Shown here one piece after another: positions 1 to 4,234 of a stretch of DNA of 5,561 bases (position 1 is its first letter; every line of letters starts with the position of its first letter). The stretch covers positions 1 to 5,561 of the forward strand of contig CAZSSQ010000161.1 in NCBI GenBank assembly GCA_964609465.1, written 5' to 3'. This DNA is from CAVSBT01 sp964609465. GTDB taxonomy: Bacteria > Chloroflexota > Dehalococcoidia > DSTF01 > JALHUB01. A program made the translations under genes and the position numbers. The notes beneath the pieces were generated by a model that worked only from the letters and a program-made list of their open reading frames with translations, was not told the DNA's origin and ran no database searches.

Positions 1-158
1 GCAAGACGGGGGTGGAGATGGAGGCGCTGACGGCGGTGGCGGTGGCCGCCCTCACGGTCTACGACATGTGCAAGGCCGCCGACCGCGCTATGCACATCGA
101 GGGCGTGCGGCTGGTGAGGAAGAGCGGCGGCAAGAGCGGGGAGATCGTCCTCGAGTAA
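1..158 (+). CDS. moaC: MoaC, cyclic pyranopterin monophosphate synthase (C-terminal fragment)
   Basis: This is the last 51 codons of MoaC; the 5' part lies outside the window (reading frame from base 3, TAA at 156-158). MoaC is a cytosolic enzyme that converts the 3',8-cyclo-GTP made by MoaA into cyclic pyranopterin monophosphate in molybdenum cofactor synthesis. The fragment opens with KTGVEMEALTA, continues with LTVYDMCKA and closes with KSGGKSGE, the strongest signatures of the family. The two glutamates of VEME and the D and K of YDMCK have the same mutual spacing as E. coli Glu112, Glu114, Asp128 and Lys131, so the catalytic residues of this half are intact. The protein ends where the family usually ends, so there is no sign of truncation at the 3' end. 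The permease gene converges on it, with 18 bp between stop codons. Confidence 0.95.
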   Translation, partial: KTGVEMEALTAVAVAALTVYDMCKAADRAMHIEGVRLVRKSGGKSGEIVLE

Positions 159-176
159 AGCCAGAAGCGGTGGCCC

Positions 177-2513
177 CTACGTCAGGACCTTCGTCGCCTC
201 TGCCAGGTTCATGCGGATGCAGTACCGGATCGATGGAATGGTAGACAGCAGCGCGCTGGCAACAACCAGGGCGGAGATGAACACGTAGGTTCGCGTGAAC
301 ATGTGGAACGACATCGTAAGGAACTCGGAGTTGAAAGCTTGAACGAGGTAGGAGCTCACCCAGGTGCCCAGGATGAGGCCCGGTGCGATGGCCAGCAGGC
401 TGAACGCCAGGCCCTCGCTGAGGAGCATGGTCGCAACCGAAAGGTGGCTCGACCCGAGGGTGCGCATGGTGGCTGTCTCCCTCTCCCGCTCCAAGACGTT
501 GACCGTCATTGTGTTGAAGACGATAGCGACAAACATGATGAGGCAGAATGCCACCACGAACCCGATCATGACGTTGAACAGGGCCAACGCGTTCTGGAAG
601 TCGTCGCGGACCTCCTGCTTGATCTCTACGCCCTCAACGTCAGGCATCCGGTAGAGGGCGGCCTGGAGGCCGCGGGCCAGCGAGGGGCCCGTCGCGCTCA
701 GGAAGACGCCGTTGAAGCCGGCGGGGAGTCCCAAGCCGCTCTCCTTCGTCGCCATCGAGACGTAGGCGAGGCCACCCAAGGGCTCCTTGCTCACACCGCC
801 GACCTCGAGCGAGGCGGAACCGCTCTCAGTCCTGATCTCCACGCTGTCGCCGTCACCCAAGTGTAGGTGGTCGGCCACGCCTTTCGTGAGGATGATCTTG
901 CCCTGACCCAGCACCTGTTCGGGGTCTTTGCCCCCTTCCAGATCGAATCCATGCAACTGCTGCTCTGGCAAGAGAGCCGCCAGCTCCAGATTATCCCTTC
1001 GCGTTCCCGCCGTTGCCTCGGCCAGGGCAAAATAGACCGGCTCAGCCCGCTCCACTCCCTTGATGGCCCTGATGCTGGCGAGTGCGTCCTCTGTCTGGGG
1101 CGAGGAGAACATGCCGGCGAGGTCCCATCGGTCCGTCTTAGTGAACTGGATATCCATCATGAAGTTCATGCTGTCAAAGGTTGAGAATCCCACCACCAGC
1201 AGCACGAGGCCGAGGCTAACGGCGCCGACGGTGTAGAAGGTCCTGCGGGGGGCTCGCCAGATGTTGCGGACGAAGAGCCGCAGCAGCATCGGGGGGCGCC
1301 GCCCCAGCCCAATGACCCGCTCGATGAGTGGCACTGACCCCTTGGCGAGGGCCACCTCTGGTGAAGGGCGCATGGCCGAGGCAGGCAGCGTGCGCGCCGC
1401 CGACCAGGCAGGAAGAGCGGCGGCGACCAGAGCGACCGCAATGCTCATGACCACGCTGACCGCAATGGGCTCGCCTTGAAACCGGTTACTCACGAGCGGG
1501 ATGTTGAGCGCCGACGCGTAGGCGTTGGTGAGGACGATGGAGAGCCCATACCCGAGCACGATTCCCAGCACGCCGCCTGCTAGCGCCACGACCATCGCCA
1601 TGAGCAGGTAATGGGCCACTACTTGCCTCACTCCGTAGCCGACCGCTCTGGACAGCCCGATGATCGTTCTCTGGGCCCGCACCAGCCGGCTCATCGCGAT
1701 GTAGATAGCAAAGGCGCCGACCACGAGGATCAGCGCCGGAAGGAGAGTCGCGAACTCCTGGGCCCCTTGGAGGTCGAGGTCGGTGCCGGCCCGGCTGGGC
1801 TGGTCCTCGGAACGGACTGTCTGCTGCACGCCATAGGGCGCCAGGATGGCGGTCGCCGCAGTGATCGTGTTCTCCCTCTCACTCTCGTTCTTCACCACGG
1901 CGCTGATCTCGTTGATCTGTCCCTGCCTGCCGAACAGCGCCTCCAACTGGTCCTCCGGGAGGAAGAAGACCCCGAAGCGGCGCGGGCTGGCGAGAAGATC
2001 CTGTTTGCTGGCGGCCAGGATCAGGTACTCCGGGCTGGAAACGCTCCCCACTATTGTTAGCGCGTGCAGGCCCGCGGGGGTGTACACCTGGATGGTGCTC
2101 CCGCTCTTGAGACGATAGAAGTCGGTGAAACTGCGAACCGGAAGGACCACATCGCGGTCGCCGGGCTGGAAGTAGCGGCCTGACTCCAACACCACGTCGT
2201 TGACCGTGGGGCGACGGTCGCTGGGGACCCCAATGAGACGGGCCTGGATGAGCTGGCCCCCGGAGAGAAGCAGGCCGGTGTCGATGACCTGCCGACCCTC
2301 TACGCGCTCCACATTCGAAAGACCACGCACCTCATCGACAACCGAGTCCGGAGCTTCCTTCACTTTCACCGTGAAGTCGGCGAAGTCCGTCTCTCGGTAG
2401 GTGCGGTCGTAGGAGCTACGGATATTGGCGAAGGCGACGGCCAGGCAAGCGTAGATGGTAATGCCCAGGGCCACGATGACCATGAGGGCACCGAACTGGA
2501 ACTTCCGCGCCAT
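177..2513 (-). CDS. ABC transporter permease, FtsX/MacB type with duplicated domain
   Basis: This is an integral membrane permease of 778 residues from the first ATG, the partner of the ATPase directly upstream. It has two repeats of the FtsX/MacB plan, each one helix, a large extracytoplasmic domain, then three helices. Helices lie near residues 7-29, 254-276, 303-329, 350-371, 425-445, 645-667, 697-723 and 743-761. The external domains span about 30-250 and 447-640. After helices 2 and 6 come the cytoplasmic coupling segments RAQRTIIGLSRAVGYG (279-294) and ERERETATMRTLGSS (675-689), the latter close to the FtsX consensus. In this family the transporter often moves substrates by mechanical coupling rather than a classic channel; typical cargo is lipoprotein, peptide or antibiotic. 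Nothing here shows the substrate. The ATG at 2511-2513 has no Shine-Dalgarno, and the frame is open upstream to a stop at 2568-2570. A stronger initiation site appears to be ATC at 2553-2555, giving 792 residues (separate entry). Confidence 0.92.
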   Translation of the reverse strand: MARKFQFGALMVIVALGITIYACLAVAFANIRSSYDRTYRETDFADFTVKVKEAPDSVVDEVRGLSNVERVEGRQVIDTGLLLSGGQLIQARLIGVPSDRRPTVNDVVLESGRYFQPGDRDVVLPVRSFTDFYRLKSGSTIQVYTPAGLHALTIVGSVSSPEYLILAASKQDLLASPRRFGVFFLPEDQLEALFGRQGQINEISAVVKNESERENTITAATAILAPYGVQQTVRSEDQPSRAGTDLDLQGAQEFATLLPALILVVGAFAIYIAMSRLVRAQRTIIGLSRAVGYGVRQVVAHYLLMAMVVALAGGVLGIVLGYGLSIVLTNAYASALNIPLVSNRFQGEPIAVSVVMSIAVALVAAALPAWSAARTLPASAMRPSPEVALAKGSVPLIERVIGLGRRPPMLLRLFVRNIWRAPRRTFYTVGAVSLGLVLLVVGFSTFDSMNFMMDIQFTKTDRWDLAGMFSSPQTEDALASIRAIKGVERAEPVYFALAEATAGTRRDNLELAALLPEQQLHGFDLEGGKDPEQVLGQGKIILTKGVADHLHLGDGDSVEIRTESGSASLEVGGVSKEPLGGLAYVSMATKESGLGLPAGFNGVFLSATGPSLARGLQAALYRMPDVEGVEIKQEVRDDFQNALALFNVMIGFVVAFCLIMFVAIVFNTMTVNVLERERETATMRTLGSSHLSVATMLLSEGLAFSLLAIAPGLILGTWVSSYLVQAFNSEFLTMSFHMFTRTYVFISALVVASALLSTIPSIRYCIRMNLAEATKVLT

Positions 2514-2570
2514 GATGTCGCGGAAGACCAGGAGGTTGATCTTCCTGCTGCCGATCTGCCCTACCTCCTA
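2514..2570 (-). other. Probable N-terminal extension of the permease with ATC start and perfect Shine-Dalgarno
   Basis: Read on the minus strand, AGGAGG (2564-2569) is followed by 8 bases and then ATC at 2553-2555, in frame with the permease. From there 14 codons encode IGSRKINLLVFRDI before the first ATG. No ATG, GTG or TTG lies in this stretch; one CTG (2529-2531) does. The extension aligns with the segment before helix 5 in the second half of the same protein (LLRLFVRNIWRAP against KINLLVFRDIMAR), so it looks like real protein: the amphipathic stretch that precedes the first helix in this family. It begins 20 bp after the ATPase stop codon, normal operon spacing. Either ATC is used as a rare start, or a base change or sequencing error has altered an ATG/GTG. 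Confidence 0.6.
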
Positions 2571-2575
2571 GGCCG

Positions 2576-3346
2576 CTACCATTCGATTTGGGATGCCGGG
2601 GACGGGCTGCGACTAGCCTGGTCTGACTGGACGCGCCCGTCACGCAACCTGATGACGCGGTCACCGATAGAGGCGATGGCACTGTTGTGGGTGACCAGTA
2701 CGACGGTCTTCCCACGCTCTGCGGTCAGTCCCTGCAGGAACGCGAGTATCTGGCGCCCGGTGCGGAAGTCCAGATTGCCTGTCGGCTCGTCGCAGAGCAC
2801 CAAATCGGGGTCTTTGGCCAGGGCCCGAGCGATGGCCACCCGCTGCTGCTCTCCGCCGGAGAGCTGGCTTGGAAAGTGGTCCGCGCGTTCCTGGAGTGCC
2901 ACCATGGAAAGCACCTCCCTGACCCTGGCGTCGATAACCTGACGGTCAGAGGAGACCAGTTCCGCCGCAAACTCCACATTCTCCCGCGCGGTGAGCGTAG
3001 GGATAAGGTTGAAGAACTGGAAGACAAAGCCGACGTGATTGCGGCGGAACCGGCCCAGCTCCCCGTCGGATAGCGTGGTGATGTCCGCGGCTCCGTAACG
3101 AATCGCGCCCGAGGTAGGGCGATCCAGGCCTCCCAGCAGGTTGAGAAGGGTGGTCTTGCCAGAACCGCTAGGACCGAGGATCACGGCCAGCTCGCCCCGC
3201 CCTAAGGCCAGGCTCACGTCCTCGAGGGCGCGGACCTCCACCTCGCCCATGTGGAACACCCGGCTCACGTCCAACATCTCCACCATCGGCATGGCGGCAG
3301 CTCGTGCCCCGCTTCTCGTGGATGCGCCGAGTGGTTCACGTTCCAT
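2576..3346 (-). CDS. ABC transporter ATP-binding protein, LolD/MacB-type exporter ATPase
   Basis: This is a cytoplasmic ATPase of 256 residues that powers the permease encoded next to it. All motifs are present and intact: Walker A GPSGSGKTT (58-66), Q-loop glutamine in FVFQFFNL (Q110), ABC signature LSGGEQQR (162-169), Walker B LVLCDE (182-187), D-loop GNLD (190-193) and the H-loop histidine in LVTH (H220). The sequence around the Q-loop, FQFFNLIPTLTARENV, is typical of the LolD/MacB/FtsE-like branch that pairs with FtsX-type permeases. The ATG at 3344-3346 is chosen because AAGGAG sits 8 bases upstream. It gives a 20-residue leader, rich in Ala, Arg and Ser, before the usual MVEMLDVSRVF beginning; ATGs at residues 19, 21 and 24 lack well-placed ribosome binding sites. 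It is the first gene of a two-gene operon. The substrate is unknown. Confidence 0.95.
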   Translation of the reverse strand: MEREPLGASTRSGARAAAMPMVEMLDVSRVFHMGEVEVRALEDVSLALGRGELAVILGPSGSGKTTLLNLLGGLDRPTSGAIRYGAADITTLSDGELGRFRRNHVGFVFQFFNLIPTLTARENVEFAAELVSSDRQVIDARVREVLSMVALQERADHFPSQLSGGEQQRVAIARALAKDPDLVLCDEPTGNLDFRTGRQILAFLQGLTAERGKTVVLVTHNSAIASIGDRVIRLRDGRVQSDQASRSPSPASQIEW

Positions 3347-3354
3347 GCCGCTAT

Positions 3355-3360
3355 CTCCTT
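3355..3360 (-). promoter_or_regulatory. Shine-Dalgarno of the ABC ATPase gene
   Basis: AAGGAG on the minus strand lies 8 bases before the ATG at 3344-3346. It decides the start in favour of the first of four nearby in-frame ATGs. Confidence 0.75.
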
Positions 3361-3559
3361 GTCATCCCATCGGCGGCGGAGGACTGCCCGGCCGCATGCT
3401 TTCCTGCGCAGCGGATGGCGAGCAGGTCAGGCCCCGCTAGCCGTAACCTGAGGGTGGCCCGGCGTCTGTGGAGAGCGCCCTGACTGTCTGGCGACGTCCC
3501 CGAAGCGGCGGATGGCGCCGACATGACCCCAGGACGGAAAGGCGCCCCCAATGACCGGG

Positions 3560-3578
3560 GCCTGGATCATATCCAGGC
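3560..3578. repeat. Perfect 8+8 bp palindrome, possible operator
   Basis: GCCTGGAT (3560-3567) and ATCCAGGC (3571-3578) are exact reverse complements separated by three bases. The centre read on the minus strand contains TATGAT, one mismatch from a consensus -10. It lies about 215 bp before the ATPase start and 60 bp after the stop of the unknown gene. It could be a dimeric repressor site over the ABC operon promoter, or a stem-loop ending the upstream transcript; no T-run follows on either strand, which argues against a classic terminator. Confidence 0.5.
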
Positions 3579-3597
3579 TGAACTGCCTATCCCTGCC

Positions 3598-3631
3598 GCA
3601 AATGGCGAGCGCGGCTCGGCCCTCCCTTTGC
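3598..3631 (-). terminator. Weak stem-loop after the unknown gene
   Basis: An inner stem CGAGC/GCTCG (3606-3610 with 3614-3618) sits inside an outer pair GCAAA/TTTGC (3598-3602 with 3627-3631), beginning 7 bases after the stop codon of the 133-residue gene. The stems are short and no T-run follows, so intrinsic termination here is only a possibility. Confidence 0.2.
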
Positions 3632-3637
3632 CGCCGC

Positions 3638-4039
3638 TCAGGCCTCCTGCGCCTCGGCCTGCTCCAGCAGCAGCTCGACCACTTTCGTCAGGGCGTGGTA
3701 GGCATAGACCACGTAGTCGCAGGGGTGGAGGTCCAGCTTCTTGAGCCGCTCCTCGCGGGCGGCCACGGGGTCAGTGGCGTCCTGCGAGAAGTCGATCTCC
3801 ACCTCCAGCTCGTAGAGCTCGGCGTCGGGGCCCAGCACCACGCAGCCGCGCTCGTGGCTGGCGAGGCCGCCGGGATCCACCTCGATGCCGTAGGTGAAGA
3901 AGGCGCCTGGGAAGGGCGGAAAGGGGTCCAGCTTCTGGACCGCCTCGTGCAGCAGGCGGCGGAGCTGCTCGGCGGCCCTCTCCACGATGAGGTCGGCGTG
4001 CGCCTTGTGGGCCAGAGGATCGGTCTCTTGGTTGCTCAT
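3638..4039 (-). CDS. Small acidic soluble protein of unknown function
   Basis: The product has 133 residues and I do not recognise a family. It has no signal peptide and no membrane segment. Residues 8-36 look like an amphipathic helix (HKAHADLIVERAAEQLRRLL). Residues 44-83 look like a beta-rich core (AFFTYGIEVDP, GCVVLG, ELYELEVEIDF), and 102-131 like a second helix that begins with LDLHPCDYVVYAYHALTKV. Alternating hydrophobic strands flanked by charged helices look like a real folded protein, as does its agreement with a promoter upstream. The start at 4037-4039 has no Shine-Dalgarno, but a TATAAT promoter places transcription only about 18 bases before it, so translation may be nearly leaderless. 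It is divergent from valS and ends about 290 bp before the ABC operon on the same strand. One histidine (H105) and one cysteine (C107) in HPC are the only hints of a site. Confidence 0.72.
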   Translation of the reverse strand: MSNQETDPLAHKAHADLIVERAAEQLRRLLHEAVQKLDPFPPFPGAFFTYGIEVDPGGLASHERGCVVLGPDAELYELEVEIDFSQDATDPVAAREERLKKLDLHPCDYVVYAYHALTKVVELLLEQAEAQEA

Positions 4040-4063
4040 GGCAGAGGCAGTGCGTCCAGGCGG

Positions 4064-4093
4064 ATTATAGGGTTTGGCTCCAGCGCTGGTCTA
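4064..4093 (-). promoter_or_regulatory. Sigma-70-type promoter of the unknown gene
   Basis: On the minus strand a perfect -10, TATAAT (4064-4069), is preceded by an 18-bp spacer and a -35 TAGACC (4088-4093, four of six matches to TTGACA). The predicted start of transcription is near 4057, about 18 bases before the ATG. The spacer holds a 10-bp palindrome, CCAGCGCTGG (4080-4089), which touches the -35. Confidence 0.55.
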
Positions 4094-4101
4094 GCGAGGT
4101 T

Positions 4102-4133
4102 CCAGAGCAAGCAGCGCAGACAAGGCTCTCTGG
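4102..4133. repeat. Inverted repeat CCAGAG/CTCTGG
   Basis: CCAGAG (4102-4107) and CTCTGG (4128-4133) are exact reverse complements 20 bases apart, between the two divergent promoters. TCCAGA of this left arm (4101-4106) recurs exactly 40 bp further on at 4141-4146. Short arms, so chance is possible. Confidence 0.3.
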
Positions 4134-4140
4134 TCGAGCA

Positions 4141-4180
4141 TCCAGATTGACGCTACCTGGGCTGCCTCATAAAATCTGGA
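4141..4180. repeat. Exact 8-bp inverted repeat bracketing the valS promoter
   Basis: TCCAGATT (4141-4148) and AATCTGGA (4173-4180) are perfect reverse complements 24 bases apart. The left arm overlaps the first two bases of the -35 and the right arm the last three of the -10 of the valS promoter. Such a layout could bind a dimeric regulator on one DNA face, or be coincidence arising around promoter hexamers. Confidence 0.45.
4147..4175 (+). promoter_or_regulatory. Sigma-70-type promoter of valS
   Basis: TTGACG (4147-4152, five of six) is followed by an optimal 17-bp spacer and TAAAAT (4170-4175, five of six). Transcription would start near 4182 and give a leader of about 53 bases before the valS ATG. 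In such GC-rich DNA this AT-rich pair at exact spacing is persuasive. A second TTGACG at 4182-4187 has only a poor -10 (TATGCA, 4207-4212) at 19 bp. Confidence 0.65.
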
Positions 4181-4186
4181 CTTGAC

Positions 4187-4206
4187 GGCCCCGAACTGTC
4201 GGGGCC
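4187..4206 (+). promoter_or_regulatory. Perfect hairpin at the 5' end of the valS leader
   Basis: GGCCCCGA (4187-4194) pairs exactly with TCGGGGCC (4199-4206) across a four-base loop. If transcription starts near 4182 this very stable stem lies at the 5' end of the mRNA and ends about 18 bases before the Shine-Dalgarno. No T-run follows, so it is not a standard attenuator terminator. It may protect the mRNA end or be a protein-binding site. Confidence 0.5.
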
Positions 4207-4224
4207 TATGCATGCGAGTTCCCC

Positions 4225-4228
4225 GGAG
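4225..4228 (+). promoter_or_regulatory. Shine-Dalgarno of valS
   Basis: GGAG lies six bases before the ATG at 4235-4237. It favours this start over the in-frame ATG nine codons upstream (4208-4210), which has no clear Shine-Dalgarno and directly follows the leader hairpin. Confidence 0.55.
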
Positions 4229-4234
4229 CAACCC

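Larger units (their letters stand above)
3361..3637. other. Non-coding stretch between the unknown gene and the ABC operon
   Basis: About 277 bp of GC-rich sequence with no convincing gene. Reading frames crossing it are rich in Arg, Ala and Pro and lack ribosome binding sites. It should hold the promoter of the ABC operon (minus strand), but I find no TTGACA/TATAAT pair at normal spacing. The best minus-strand -10-like hexamer is TATGAT (3566-3571), inside the palindrome at 3560-3578, with no matching -35. Small GC stem-loops lie just after the stop of the upstream gene. The hexamer GGCGCC occurs at 3514-3519 and again at 3541-3546. Confidence 0.6.

Noticed and set aside
303..866. A 187-codon plus-strand frame opposite the permease, and similar ones at 867-1184 and 1611-2060
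   Set aside because: Composition is charged low-complexity typical of antisense frames; the minus strand encodes an intact permease with all expected helices.
3288..3346. Later ATG codons as the ATPase start
   Set aside because: They would give the usual family N-terminus, but only the first ATG has a well-placed AAGGAG.
3351..3551. A 66-codon minus-strand frame just before the ATPase
   Set aside because: Rich in Arg, Ala and Ser, overlaps the ATPase Shine-Dalgarno, has no ribosome binding site of its own and no recognisable fold.
4208..4210. Upstream in-frame ATG as the valS start
   Set aside because: It directly follows the leader hairpin and has no clear Shine-Dalgarno, whereas the ATG at 4235 has GGAG six bases before it; kept only as an alternative.
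4040..4234. T-box riboswitch for valS
   Set aside because: The predicted leader is only about 53 bases and no T-box core sequence or terminator/antiterminator pair is present.
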